Notes: generated by a model not told the origin, from the sequence alone. DNA of 21,505 bases from Pseudomonadota bacterium (GCA_023412805.1 JAEZRM010000085.1:1-21505), one strand, 5' to 3'; shown: positions 1 through 9,147, counted from the stretch's first letter. Program-made: numbers and translations.

Positions 1-2
1 GC

Positions 3-28
3 GGTGGCGGCACGGAGCGGCCGCCACC
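3..28 (-). terminator. GC-rich hairpin just after the TRAP binding-protein gene
   Basis: A 9-bp perfect inverted repeat (GGTGGCGGC at 3-11, GCCGCCACC at 20-28, 8-base loop) lies 10 bases past the stop of the minus-strand TRAP binding-protein gene. The window ends before any T-run could be seen. It may be a terminator, or an mRNA-stabilising stem between the binding-protein gene and membrane-component genes further left. The stem is seen; the role is inferred. Confidence 0.4.
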
Positions 29-38
29 CTTCCATGCG

Positions 39-1040
39 CTACTGCATTGCGACGATCTTCTGGAAGATGCCGTCGGCGCCGATTTCCTTGGCGTAGGCCG
101 CCATCACCGGATCGACCAGCTTCTTCATCTCGTCGCGCCCCTTGAACGGGATACGCTTCAGACGGCCCGCCTTTTCGAGCGCGACGAGCTTCTGCTCATC
201 CTCGGAGGCTTCGATCTGCCGTCCGTAGGCGCCCGCTTCCTTGCCGGCCTTGAGCACGACTTCCTGGAGATCCTTCGGCAGGCTCTGGAAAATCTTGCCC
301 GAGAAGCAGATGGGCCGGATCGTAATGGCGTGCTGCGTCATCGCGAGGTTCGGCGCGACCTCGTAGAACTTCATCTGCTCGACGCCGGCTGCCTCGTTCT
401 CGCCAGCCGAGATGACGTTGTTCTGGATGGCGTTGTAGACCTCGTTATAGGCGATGACCGTCGGTGCCATGCCGGCTGCCTGGAAGGTTCGCGACCAGAT
501 GGGCGCACCCTGCACGCGCACCTTGAGGCCCTTGATCTCATCGAGTGAGCCCATGGGCTTGTTGATGAAGATGTTGCGCGTGCCGCCACCGGCATAGCCG
601 ATCAGCATGACATTCGCCTTCTGCGCGATCTCATCGGCGATCGGCTTCAGAAGGTCGGCATCGAGCACCTTGTTCCAGTGATCGAGATCGCGGAACAGGA
701 AAGGCGCATCGATGAAGGGCGCCGCGCGCGAGAACGTCGACATGTGCGCGGGCGATACGATGCCGTAGTCGACGGCGCGGCCCTGCGCCATGTACTCGAA
801 GTATTGCTTCTCGAGGCCCAGCGACGAGTTCTTGTGCAGCACGAAATTGATGGGCTTGCCGTAATACTGCTTCACCAGTTCTTCGAACTTCACGAGTGAT
901 TTCGTGAAAGCGTGATCGTCATTGAACTGGACGGCGCCGTTTAGTGTAATCGGTGCCTGCGCGCGAACAATGGCCGGCATTGCGAGCGTACCGGCGGTCG
1001 TCGCGCCGAGCCCCGCAAGAATGGTCCTGCGTGAATACAT
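39..1040 (-). CDS. TRAP transporter periplasmic substrate-binding protein, DctP family
   Basis: This is a 333-residue extracytoplasmic solute receptor for a tripartite ATP-independent periplasmic (TRAP) transporter, which drives uptake of carboxylate-type solutes with an ion gradient. Residues 1-28 form a signal peptide with a Tat-like twin arginine (SRRTILAG) and an Ala-rich end (VRAQA). Residues 171-178 (GLKVRVQG) carry the Arg that in DctP-family proteins pairs with the substrate carboxylate (R175), followed by the usual 'YNEVYNAIQNNVISAGENE' segment. Length is normal for the family. The ATG is supported by GGAGGA 8 bases upstream. The membrane partners DctQ/DctM are not in the window; they would lie past the left edge if this is a standard operon. 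The substrate cannot be told from sequence. Confidence 0.9.
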   Translation of the reverse strand: MYSRRTILAGLGATTAGTLAMPAIVRAQAPITLNGAVQFNDDHAFTKSLVKFEELVKQYYGKPINFVLHKNSSLGLEKQYFEYMAQGRAVDYGIVSPAHMSTFSRAAPFIDAPFLFRDLDHWNKVLDADLLKPIADEIAQKANVMLIGYAGGGTRNIFINKPMGSLDEIKGLKVRVQGAPIWSRTFQAAGMAPTVIAYNEVYNAIQNNVISAGENEAAGVEQMKFYEVAPNLAMTQHAITIRPICFSGKIFQSLPKDLQEVVLKAGKEAGAYGRQIEASEDEQKLVALEKAGRLKRIPFKGRDEMKKLVDPVMAAYAKEIGADGIFQKIVAMQ

Positions 1041-1208
1041 TGTGTTTCCTCCATGAGCGCCGCCCTTGTTGAGCTCTCTTTGAGTTAAAGGCTCTGTTTT
1101 TCATGGGTCGGCAGCGGCCGACGATATATCAGCTCGCCGTTCGACACCAGCGGTGCGCGTACGGATGGAGGACGGCTTGAGGAATTCCGCTTCGAGCGAC
1201 CGGCGTGA

Positions 1209-1979
1209 TCAGCGCCGCAGCGCGTAGACGTCGCCCGAGTTCGCCTCATGCGGCAGTGCAGCGATATGGCGGCGCATCTCGTCGGCCGTGATCCAGCGGC
1301 CAAGCGAAAGCTGCTGACTTTCTCCGAGCGCCAGATCGAAGCCGTAGTCGCCGAGCGCTGCAATGCGATCGAGACAGTCGTAGGCGACATCGCGCTGGAT
1401 GGTCGTGAACTCGAAGGAGAGCGCCGGTACGGCCTGGCTCAGACCCGAGAGGACATCGGCCTCGAAGCCCTCGACATCGATCTTCACGAAGGCCGGCGCA
1501 CCGTGCGCTGCAATGAGCGCGTCGAGCGTGGTGACCGGCACGTCGATCGTGCGATCCCAGACCTGTCCCTCCCAGCCGCCGGCACCATCGGCAGCCTTGA
1601 CGAAATCCTGCGAGGCCGTGGTGACCGTCGGGTTCGCCGAGTTCACGTGCAGGCTCAGGCGGCCCGGCACCGGCCCGCACGCGCTTTCGACGAGCGTCAC
1701 ATCATTGTCGCCGGCATAGATCGCGCGGACTGCCTGAGCGCAGAGTGGTTGCGGCTCGAGTGCCACCACGCGCGCACCGATCCGCCGGAACGCGCCGATG
1801 CGGTCGCCGACATGCGAACCGATATCAAAGGCGAGATCGCCGGGGCCGACGAAGCGGGCATAGAGCGCGTCCATGGCGGCTTCGCGCGGCGCATCGCCGT
1901 AGTACACCTCCAGCGAGCGCGAAAGGCTCGCGAAAGCGGGGTCGCGTTTCAGCTCGTCGAGGCGCTCGGTCAGGGTCAT
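1209..1979 (-). CDS. FkbM-family SAM-dependent methyltransferase
   Basis: This 256-residue protein has the FkbM methyltransferase fold. The glycine-rich SAM-binding motif is FDIGSHVGDR (about residues 51-60), an acidic strand follows (VALEPQ, about 72-77), and the hallmark VKIDVEGFE lies at about 165-173. FkbM-family enzymes O-methylate sugars, polyketides or lipids; the acceptor here is unknown. The frame is open 17 codons further up to an ATG at 2030, but that start has no ribosome site. The ATG at 1979 follows AGAGGTG and begins MTLTERLDEL, so I chose it. It lies about 170 bases upstream of the TRAP gene on the same strand, and no glycan-synthesis genes sit beside it, so context does not reveal the substrate. 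Confidence 0.85.
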   Translation of the reverse strand: MTLTERLDELKRDPAFASLSRSLEVYYGDAPREAAMDALYARFVGPGDLAFDIGSHVGDRIGAFRRIGARVVALEPQPLCAQAVRAIYAGDNDVTLVESACGPVPGRLSLHVNSANPTVTTASQDFVKAADGAGGWEGQVWDRTIDVPVTTLDALIAAHGAPAFVKIDVEGFEADVLSGLSQAVPALSFEFTTIQRDVAYDCLDRIAALGDYGFDLALGESQQLSLGRWITADEMRRHIAALPHEANSGDVYALRR

Positions 1980-2252
1980 GACACCTCTGTTCTGCTCGTC
2001 TCTTCCGCTGGGCGGCACCGGTGCCGCCATGTCTCAACGAGCGATCATCTCTTGGTAACAGGGACATCGCCGAGCATTGCGGCGTGCAGGGGGCAAACGC
2101 CGCGCCAGGAGAAAAAGCCGCTGCAACATAGTTTTGTCAAACATGTTCGAGGCCCGCTTTCGTGTCCACGAGCAACTTGGGGCATTGCGCGAGCCACATC
2201 CTGTGCTAGCCTCGCGCTATAAAAAAAGAGTGCGTCAAGGGAGGACGCGATC

Positions 2253-2729
2253 TTGAGGCGTGGCTGGTTCGTTACGGCGGGGGTCTTTATGGCCTTCTTC
2301 GCCGGGACGGCGTTCTTGTCGTTCAAACTGCCGCTATTGGATGCATTGGGGCCGGGACCCGGCTTTTTTCCGCTGATCCTGGCACTGCTGGGTGGCGCGC
2401 TCGCCGTCGCGCTTATCGCCCAGCTTGCGCGTGATCCTCTAGCTCCAACGGGCGAGCCGCAGCCCGACCCCGAGCCTTTCGTGCCGGATCGGGAAGCACT
2501 GTTCCGTATCGCTGGCATCATCGTCCTTCTGCTCGCCGCCTTCACTGCGCTCGACACGCTCGGCTACCGGCTGACCTCGTTCATCTTCATTGTGCTCATG
2601 CTGCTGGTGCTCGGCGTCAGGAATTACCTCGCCATAGCGCTCGTAGCACTCGCACTCAGCTTCGGCGTGTTTCACAGCTTCTACTACTGGCTGAAGGTGC
2701 CGCTGCCCATCGGGGGGTTCGGGCTGTGA
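2253..2729 (+). CDS. tctB: Tripartite tricarboxylate transporter small membrane subunit TctB
   Basis: This 158-residue inner-membrane protein has the TctB layout: an N-terminal helix, a 'GPGPGFFPLILALLGG' segment, a short polar loop, then three more hydrophobic helices. TctB is the poorly conserved small subunit of the tripartite tricarboxylate transporter and partners the large channel TctA. The start is TTG at 2253, supported by GGGAGGA 7 bases upstream; no closer ATG suits the first helix. It ends 15 bases before tctA, so the two genes are one transcription unit. The 222 bases to the left, between this gene and the divergent methyltransferase, must hold the promoter, but I could not pick a convincing -35/-10 pair. 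The call rests on the helix pattern and on position before tctA. Confidence 0.85.
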   Translation: MRRGWFVTAGVFMAFFAGTAFLSFKLPLLDALGPGPGFFPLILALLGGALAVALIAQLARDPLAPTGEPQPDPEPFVPDREALFRIAGIIVLLLAAFTALDTLGYRLTSFIFIVLMLLVLGVRNYLAIALVALALSFGVFHSFYYWLKVPLPIGGFGL

Positions 2730-2744
2730 TGGGGGGCGGAGCGG

Positions 2745-4244
2745 ATGGTTGATACCTTCCAGCATCTCATGGCGGGCTTTGCCGCGGCGGCGACGCCGAC
2801 GAACTTGATGTTCGCGTTCATCGGCTGCTTTCTCGGCACGCTCATCGGTGTGTTGCCCGGCATCGGGCCCGCGGCGGGCACGGCGATCCTCATTCCTCTC
2901 ACCTTCCAACTCGATGCGACCGGCGGCATCATTATGCTCGCGGCCATTTACTACGGCGCGATGTATGGCGGCACGATCACCTCCGTGCTGATCAACGTGC
3001 CGGGGGAGGCTGCGTCCGTCATTACTTGCCTCGATGGACACGCCATGGCGAAGAATGGGCGGGCGGGTGCGGCGCTCGGCATTGCCGCCATCGGGTCCTT
3101 CATCGGCGGATTGATCGCGACCGTGCTTCTCGTTGTCGTCGCGACGCCGCTCTCACGGCTGGCGCTCAGTTTCGGCCCGCCGGAATTTTTTGCGCTCATG
3201 ATTGTCGGGCTCGTGCTCGTGACGAGCCTTGCTGGAAGCTCGCTTCTTGCCGGCGTCCTCATGACGGTCACCGGGCTGCTCATCTCACTGATCGGCCTCG
3301 ACCCCGTGCGCGGCGCGCCGCGCTTCACGTTCGGCATGCCCGAGCTGTTCGACGGCCTGGGCTTCATCCCTGTCGTCATGGGGCTGTTCGGCGTTGGTGA
3401 GATCCTGGCGACGGCGGAGAAACCTTATCGCGAGGTCATCAAGGCCAATCTCAAGGGCCTCATACCATCGAAGGAGGAATGGCACCGCTCCTTGGGCGCG
3501 ATCTGGCGCGGCACGGGAATAGGTTTTTTCCTCGGGCTCATACCGGGTGTCGGCGCAATCATCCCGACATTCATGTCGTACATCGTCGAGAAGCGCCTCT
3601 CGAAGCATCCCGAGAAATTCGGCACTGGCGTAATCGAGGGCGTCGCCGGGCCGGAGACGGCGAACAACAGCTACGCCAACGGCGCCATGGTGCCGCTGCT
3701 GACGCTCGGCATTCCGAGCTCGCCGACGATCGCGGTGCTCATGGGCGCCTTCATCATCAACGGCTTGACGCCCGGACCGCTGCTCTTTCAGGAGCGACCC
3801 GACCTCGTGTGGGCGGTGATCGCGAGCTTCTTCATCGGCAATGTGCTGCTGCTGATCCTCAATCTGCCGCTCGTCGGATTGTGGGCGAAGATCCTGGAGA
3901 TTCCCTACCAGTACATCTGCGCCGGCACGCTGCTCTTCTGCATCATCGGCGCCTACAGCATCAATCAGAGCATCTTCGATCTATGGGTCATGCTCGGATG
4001 CGGCGTGATCGGCTATTTGTTGCGCAAGCTCAATTTCCCGCTTGCGCCCTTGGTGCTCGGGCTCATTCTCGGCCCGCAAATCGAGAAGTCCATGCGGACG
4101 TCGCTCGAGATGTCGGCGGGCGACTTCAGCATTTTTGTCACGCGGCCGCTGTCCGCCTCGCTGCTGGCACTTGCCATTGCCATCCTTGTCTTTGCGGCCC
4201 TGCAGTTCGCGCCTAAAGAGATCAGGGATCCCAATGCCGATTAA
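2745..4244 (+). CDS. tctA: Tripartite tricarboxylate transporter large permease TctA
   Basis: This 499-residue polytopic membrane protein is the transport subunit of a tripartite tricarboxylate (TTT) system, moving organic acids handed over by the periplasmic receptor. Diagnostic TctA segments are visible: LPGIGPAAGTAILIPLTF near residues 38-55, AIYYGAMYGGTITSVLINVPGE near 68-89, and the internal-repeat counterpart GLIPGVGAIIPTFMSY near 261-276, followed by GPETANNSYANGAMVPLLTLGIP. The length matches the family (about 500). It starts 15 bases after tctB and is followed 70 bases later by tctC. The gene order B-A-C puts the receptor last. The substrate (citrate, tartrate, an aromatic acid or other) cannot be inferred. 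Confidence 0.95.
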   Translation: MVDTFQHLMAGFAAAATPTNLMFAFIGCFLGTLIGVLPGIGPAAGTAILIPLTFQLDATGGIIMLAAIYYGAMYGGTITSVLINVPGEAASVITCLDGHAMAKNGRAGAALGIAAIGSFIGGLIATVLLVVVATPLSRLALSFGPPEFFALMIVGLVLVTSLAGSSLLAGVLMTVTGLLISLIGLDPVRGAPRFTFGMPELFDGLGFIPVVMGLFGVGEILATAEKPYREVIKANLKGLIPSKEEWHRSLGAIWRGTGIGFFLGLIPGVGAIIPTFMSYIVEKRLSKHPEKFGTGVIEGVAGPETANNSYANGAMVPLLTLGIPSSPTIAVLMGAFIINGLTPGPLLFQERPDLVWAVIASFFIGNVLLLILNLPLVGLWAKILEIPYQYICAGTLLFCIIGAYSINQSIFDLWVMLGCGVIGYLLRKLNFPLAPLVLGLILGPQIEKSMRTSLEMSAGDFSIFVTRPLSASLLALAIAILVFAALQFAPKEIRDPNAD

Positions 4245-4313
4245 CCGAGCCAACTTTGTTGGCACTTCAGCCGAAAGCCAACTCGATTGGCGCATTGTAC
4301 CGGAGGACCACCC

Positions 4314-5300
4314 ATGAGACTGCTCAGACTGGCAATGGCCGTGACGGCGGGGGCGTTCGTTGCGGCGCTTGGTTCGGCGGCGGCATCAGCCCAGGACTAT
4401 CCGACGCGGCCGATCAACATGATCGTCGCGTTCCCCGCCGGCGGCTCCACCGACATCGGCGCGCGCGTCATCGCCGGCATCGCCGAGAAGATGATCGGAC
4501 AGCCGATCGTCGTCGTGAACCGTGGTGGTGCCGGCGGTCAGGTCGGCTGGACGGAGCTCGCGCGCGCGAAACCCGATGGCTACACCATCGGCTTCCTCAA
4601 TCTGCCCGCGACCAACACGACGATCCTCGATCCCGATCGTCAAGCCATCTTCAACGAAGGCAGCTTCACGCCCATCGCCAATCAGGTGCTCGACCCTGGC
4701 GTGGTCTGGGTCGCCGCCAACAGTCCCTTCAAGACGATGAAGGACGTGATCGATGCGGCTAAGGCGAAGCCCGGCACCATCCGTGCCGCCACGACCGGCA
4801 TCCTCTCGGATGATCACCTCGCGATCCTGATGGTCGAAGAGGCGAGCCCCGGCGTGAATTTCCGCATCGTGCATCTGCTCGGCGGTGCAGCGCAGATGAA
4901 GGAAACCCTCGGCGGCAACATCGACGTATCGTTCGACAACGTCGGCTCCATTGTCACGCAGGTGAGGGGCGGACAGGTCCGTGCACTCGCGGTCATGGAT
5001 ACGGAGCGCTCGAAGTTCCTGCCTGACGTGCCGACCACCAAGGAGCTCGGCATGCCAACGGTGATCTCCAGCTCGACGCGCGGCATTGGCGGTCCCAAGG
5101 GCATGGATCCGGCGCTCGTCAAGAAATTGCAGGATGTGTTCGCGCAGGCCATGAAGGATCCCGACCACGTGAAGCGTCTCGAGGATGCGGGTCTTGCCAT
5201 CAAGGTCATGGTCGGCGACGAGTACGTGAAGTACTACAACGAGACCCACGAGAAGGCGAAGAAGTACACCGAGTGGGCCAAGAACCGCCCGCAGAAGTGA
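4314..5300 (+). CDS. tctC: Tripartite tricarboxylate transporter receptor TctC (Bug family)
   Basis: This 328-residue periplasmic solute receptor belongs to the Bug/TctC family. It has a typical Sec signal peptide (hydrophobic stretch from residue 4, cleavage probably after ASA near residue 26). The family opening 'YPTRPINMIVAFPAGGSTDIGAR' follows at once, and a ligand-loop region 'NRGGAGGQVGW' comes soon after. A longer reading from a TTG at 4287 is possible, but the ATG at 4314 has GGAGGA 6 bases upstream and gives a clean signal peptide. In TTT systems this protein captures the organic acid and delivers it to TctA/TctB, the two genes just upstream. Bug receptors are often orphans; this one sits with its membrane partners. 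It ends just before a strong double palindrome. Confidence 0.92.
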   Translation: MRLLRLAMAVTAGAFVAALGSAAASAQDYPTRPINMIVAFPAGGSTDIGARVIAGIAEKMIGQPIVVVNRGGAGGQVGWTELARAKPDGYTIGFLNLPATNTTILDPDRQAIFNEGSFTPIANQVLDPGVVWVAANSPFKTMKDVIDAAKAKPGTIRAATTGILSDDHLAILMVEEASPGVNFRIVHLLGGAAQMKETLGGNIDVSFDNVGSIVTQVRGGQVRALAVMDTERSKFLPDVPTTKELGMPTVISSSTRGIGGPKGMDPALVKKLQDVFAQAMKDPDHVKRLEDAGLAIKVMVGDEYVKYYNETHEKAKKYTEWAKNRPQK

Positions 5301-5309
5301 TGAGCTTCC

Positions 5310-5416
5310 CCTTCTCCCCGTTCTTACGGGGAGAAGGTCGGGATGAGGGGCGGCGGCATACTCTGGCGTCCGCAATGGTGGCCGACCCTCTCCCCATTGA
5401 AGGAATGGGGAGAGGG
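5310..5416. repeat. Paired palindromic repeat element between convergent tctC and dnaE
   Basis: Two perfect hairpins lie between two convergent genes. The first has an 11-bp stem (5310-5320 with 5327-5337, loop TTCTTA). The second has a 13-bp stem (5386-5398 with 5404-5416, loop GAAGG). Both arms carry a CTCTCCCC/CTTCTCCCC-like core, and about 48 bases separate them. This pattern resembles the dispersed palindromic intergenic repeats I know from alphaproteobacterial chromosomes. It may act as a bidirectional transcript end or mRNA 3' stabiliser. There is no T-run, so it is not a classical intrinsic terminator. Confidence 0.7.
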
Positions 5417-5429
5417 AGAAAATACGCCG

Positions 5430-8400
5430 TCAAACTTCCAGCACATCCAGCACGCCCGGCACCGTCAGCAGTTCGCCCTGCTGGCGCGGGCCGATGTCAT
5501 AGCGGCCGGGGAGCTTGAATTCGACCTCGCGAAGCGCACCGCGACCTCCCGCTATGTTTTCGACTTCCATGGCGAGGCGGATTTCTCCCCCCTTGCCGTT
5601 GGCGGGTGCCTTGTCGAGCAGCGCGCGCAGCTCGGCCATAGCCTTGCCCTTGCTTGCCTGCACGGTGCGGCGGTCGAGCACGATCTTGAGCGACTGCTGG
5701 ACATTGGCGGCAGCGGACTCGAGCGGTTCGAGGTTCTGCACGCGCAGCTTCACTGTATCGCCATCGCGCTCCGCTTCGACCGACATGAGCACGGCCGTGC
5801 CGGCAACGAGGATTTCGCGGCAACGCGCAAGCGTGTCGGAGAAGATCACGGCTTCGAACTGCCCGCTCGCATCCGAAAACATGGCGAAGGCGAACTTGTT
5901 GCCCTTGGCGGAGCGCCGCTCACGTGCCGAGATGACGATGCCTGCGAGACGTCCCGCCGCGAGCCCGATGGTATTCTCGAACTCGGTGAAGCGCTTGACG
6001 CCGAGCTTCGCGAGAACGCGTCCGTACGCATCGAGCGGATGGCCCGAGAGATAGAATCCGACGGCGCCGAACTCGTGCTGCAGGCGCTCGATGGGTGTCC
6101 AGGATTTTGCTGTCCTGAAGTTCAGCACCACCGACGTCGCAGTGTTCTGCATGCCACCAAGAAGGCTGCCCTGGCCGAACTGCTCGTCGTCGGCGCGACT
6201 GCCCGCTTCGCGCAGTATCTGCTCGACGTTCGCGTGCACGAGCGCGCGGTTGCGATCAAAAGCGTCGAACGCGCCACCCGCAGCGAGCGTTTCCAGGCCG
6301 CGCTTGTTGAGCGCTTTGGGATTGAGGCGCGAGGCAAAATCGGCGAGCGATGCGTAGGGCCCCTTGGTCTTGCGGCTTTCGACGATCGACTCGACGGCGC
6401 CGCGGCCGATGTTCTTGAGGCCTGCCAGTGCATAGCGGATCGCGCCGCGCGGGCCATCCGCATTCGACGGGAATTCGCTGCCCGCCTGCTGCACGGGAGA
6501 CGTGCGCGGCTTGTCGAACTCCACCGTGAACTCGACGTCCGATCCATTCACGCACGGCGGCAGTACCGCAATGCCGGCTTTGCGCGCTTCGCCAACGAAC
6601 ATGGCGAGCTTATCGGTGTTGGCCATGTCGAGTGTCATGGACGCGGCGAGGAATTCCTCGCGGAAGTTCGCCTTGAGATAGGCCGTGTGATAGCTGACGA
6701 GCGCGTAGGCTGCCGCGTGGCTCTTGTTGAAGCCATAGCCCGCGAACTTGTCGACCAGCTCGAAGATGTAGCTCGAGTCCTTCTCCTTGACGCCCTTCTC
6801 TTTCGCGCCTTCCACGAAACGCGCCTGCTGGCGCGCCATCTCCGCCTTGTCTTTCTTGCCCATGGCGCGGCGCAATAGGTCGGCCTGGCCGAGCGAGTAG
6901 CCGCCCATGACCTGCGCGATCTGGATGACCTGCTCCTGGTAGATGATGACGCCGTAGGTTTCCTTGAGGATGCCTTCGAGCATCGGATGCAGGTAATCGA
7001 CGGGCTCGTCGCCGTGCTTGCGATTGATGTACGTCGGGATGTTGTCCATCGGACCGGGGCGATAGAGCGCCACCATCGCAATGATGTCTTCGAGGCGGTC
7101 GGGCTTCAGGCGCTTCAAGCTCTCGCGCATGCCCGTACTTTCGAGCTGGAACACGCCCGCCGTATCGGCCTTGGCGAGTAGCTCGTAGGCTTTCGTATCC
7201 GTCACAGGCAGCGTCGCGAGATCGATCTTGATTCCGTGCCCCCGTTCGACCAGCTCCAGCGCCTTCTGCAGAACCGTCAGCGTCTTCAGTCCGAGGAAGT
7301 CGAACTTCACGAGGCCCGCGGCTTCGACGTATTTCCAGTTGAACTGCGTGACCGGCATGTTCGAGCGTGGATCGCGGTAAACCGGCACGAGTTCGTCGAG
7401 CGGGCGGTCGCCGATCACCATGCCAGCAGCGTGCGTCGACGCGTGGCGATAGAGGCCTTCGAGCTTCTGCGCGATCTCCAGCAGGCGTGCGACGACCGGT
7501 TCGTTGTCGCGCTCTTCCTGCAGCTTGGGCTCACCGGCAATGGCATCCGGCAACGAGACCGGATTGGCGGGATTGTTCGGCACGAGCTTGCAGAGGCGGT
7601 CCACCTGCCCGTACGGCATTTGCAGCACGCGGCCGACGTCACGCAGCACCGCGCGCGCCTGCAGCTTTCCGTGCGTGATGATCTGCGCCACGCGATCGTG
7701 ACCGTACTTGTCCTGTACGTAGCGGATGACCTCGTCGCGCCGGTCCTGGCAAAAGTCGATGTCGAAGTCCGGCATCGACACGCGCTCGGGATTGAGAAAG
7801 CGCTCGAAGAGCAGGCCGAACCGCAACGGATCGAGATCCGTGATGGTGAGCGCCCAGGCAACGAGCGAGCCCGCGCCGGAGCCGCGGCCCGGTCCGACAG
7901 GAATGCCGTTCGCCTTGGACCATTTGATGAAGTCCGCAACGATCAGGAAGTAGCCCGGGAACTTCATTCCCTTGATGATGCCGATCTCGTACTGGAGGCG
8001 CTTCTCGTAGTCCTCCCTGGTAAAGCCCGGCGCGAGCGGGTTCACTTCGAGCCGCTTGACGAGCCCTTCCTCGGCCTGGCGTGCGAACTCCGCATCTTCC
8101 GCAGCAGCGCGCTCTTCGGCCGTCGCGTCGGCCTTGGTCTTCACGAAATTCGGCAGAATGGGCTTGCGTCCACGCGGACGATACGCGCAGCGCCGCGCGA
8201 TCTCGACCGTGCTCGCAAGCGCCTCCGGCAGATCGGCGAACACCTTGGCCATGGCCTCGGCGCTCTTGAAGGAATGCTCCGGCGTCAGGCGGCGGCGATC
8301 GTCCTCGTTGAGATAGCGGCCCTCGGCAATGCACAGCAGCGCGTCGTGCGCCTCGTAGTCTTCCGGATCGCCGAAATAGCACTCGTTGGTCGCAACGAGC

Positions 8401-9053
8401 GGCAGATCCTCGTTGTAGGCGACGTCGATGAGCTGCGGTTCGACGAGCTTCTCGCGGGGAACGCCATGCCGCTGTAGCTCGACATAGAGACGATCGCCGA
8501 AGATGTCCTTGAGCTTCTTCACGCGCGCTGTCGCCACGGCGCCGTGGTTATCCGCGAAGGCCTTGTCGATCGGGCCATCGGGGCCGCCGGTCAGTGCAAT
8601 GAGCCCCTCGGCGTGCTGCGCAATGTGGCTGATCCTGGCGTACGGCGCTTCGCCATCGGTCGTGCCCATGTGCGCGCGGCTCGCGATCTTCAGCAGATTG
8701 CCGTAGCCGATCTCGCTCATGGCGAGGAGCGCAAGCAGGCCATCGCGGTGCGGTGCCGGCAATGCGGGAAGGCCCGCGATGCCAGGGCCGGATCGGTCGA
8801 CTTCCTCGAAATCGACGGCGAGACTTATGCCGACGATCGGCTGAATGCCGCTGCCCGCGAGCTTGTCCGAGAATTCGAGTGCGCCGAAGAGATTGTTCGT
8901 GTCGGTCAGCGCGAGCGCGGGAAAGCCGAGCTTGGCGGCCCGCTTGGCCAGCGTGCCGATCGGCAGCGCGCCTTCGAGCAGCGAATAGGCCGAGTGCACT
9001 TTGAGGTGCACGAACGTCGGGGCGGCGGGCGCCGAGGGAATCGCTTGTGTCAT
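5430..9053 (-). CDS. dnaE: DNA polymerase III subunit alpha, DnaE1 type
   Basis: This 1207-residue catalytic subunit is the replicative DNA polymerase. Domains in order are an N-terminal PHP domain (about 13-240), the palm with GPGRGSGAGSLVAW (about 387-400) and the acidic motif PDFDIDF (428-434) carrying two catalytic aspartates, then LVKFDFLGL (about 581-589) with the third. The fingers/tau-binding region follows, and an OB fold near 1010-1090 (GLAAGRLAGIVISARERRS). The PHP domain has HSAYSLLEGA but TDTNNLFGA where metal-binding versions have a TDHGN-like sequence. Its metal site therefore looks degenerate, as in E. coli alpha, and proofreading would need a separate epsilon subunit. Length is slightly above the usual 1150-1180. 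The ATG at 9053 has only a weak ribosome site (GCGGGC). It faces tctC across a palindromic element. Confidence 0.97.
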   Translation of the reverse strand: MTQAIPSAPAAPTFVHLKVHSAYSLLEGALPIGTLAKRAAKLGFPALALTDTNNLFGALEFSDKLAGSGIQPIVGISLAVDFEEVDRSGPGIAGLPALPAPHRDGLLALLAMSEIGYGNLLKIASRAHMGTTDGEAPYARISHIAQHAEGLIALTGGPDGPIDKAFADNHGAVATARVKKLKDIFGDRLYVELQRHGVPREKLVEPQLIDVAYNEDLPLVATNECYFGDPEDYEAHDALLCIAEGRYLNEDDRRRLTPEHSFKSAEAMAKVFADLPEALASTVEIARRCAYRPRGRKPILPNFVKTKADATAEERAAAEDAEFARQAEEGLVKRLEVNPLAPGFTREDYEKRLQYEIGIIKGMKFPGYFLIVADFIKWSKANGIPVGPGRGSGAGSLVAWALTITDLDPLRFGLLFERFLNPERVSMPDFDIDFCQDRRDEVIRYVQDKYGHDRVAQIITHGKLQARAVLRDVGRVLQMPYGQVDRLCKLVPNNPANPVSLPDAIAGEPKLQEERDNEPVVARLLEIAQKLEGLYRHASTHAAGMVIGDRPLDELVPVYRDPRSNMPVTQFNWKYVEAAGLVKFDFLGLKTLTVLQKALELVERGHGIKIDLATLPVTDTKAYELLAKADTAGVFQLESTGMRESLKRLKPDRLEDIIAMVALYRPGPMDNIPTYINRKHGDEPVDYLHPMLEGILKETYGVIIYQEQVIQIAQVMGGYSLGQADLLRRAMGKKDKAEMARQQARFVEGAKEKGVKEKDSSYIFELVDKFAGYGFNKSHAAAYALVSYHTAYLKANFREEFLAASMTLDMANTDKLAMFVGEARKAGIAVLPPCVNGSDVEFTVEFDKPRTSPVQQAGSEFPSNADGPRGAIRYALAGLKNIGRGAVESIVESRKTKGPYASLADFASRLNPKALNKRGLETLAAGGAFDAFDRNRALVHANVEQILREAGSRADDEQFGQGSLLGGMQNTATSVVLNFRTAKSWTPIERLQHEFGAVGFYLSGHPLDAYGRVLAKLGVKRFTEFENTIGLAAGRLAGIVISARERRSAKGNKFAFAMFSDASGQFEAVIFSDTLARCREILVAGTAVLMSVEAERDGDTVKLRVQNLEPLESAAANVQQSLKIVLDRRTVQASKGKAMAELRALLDKAPANGKGGEIRLAMEVENIAGGRGALREVEFKLPGRYDIGPRQQGELLTVPGVLDVLEV

Positions 9054-9147
9054 GCCCGCAAACTAGCGGATGGGACATCGCGCACCAATGTGGCGCCGTG
9101 CGCAGGCGGCATACAGTGGATGAGCGTGCAGGAGGTGTGCACAACAC

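Noticed and set aside
1110..1125. 6-bp hairpin GTCGGC-AGCG-GCCGAC between the methyltransferase and TRAP genes
   Set aside because: The stem is short and lacks a T-run on the minus strand, so I do not call a terminator.
5343..8477. Long plus-strand open frames (5343-6878 and 7236-8477) opposite dnaE
   Set aside because: They are antisense shadows of dnaE in GC-rich DNA, with Arg/Ala/His-rich translations and no domain signature.
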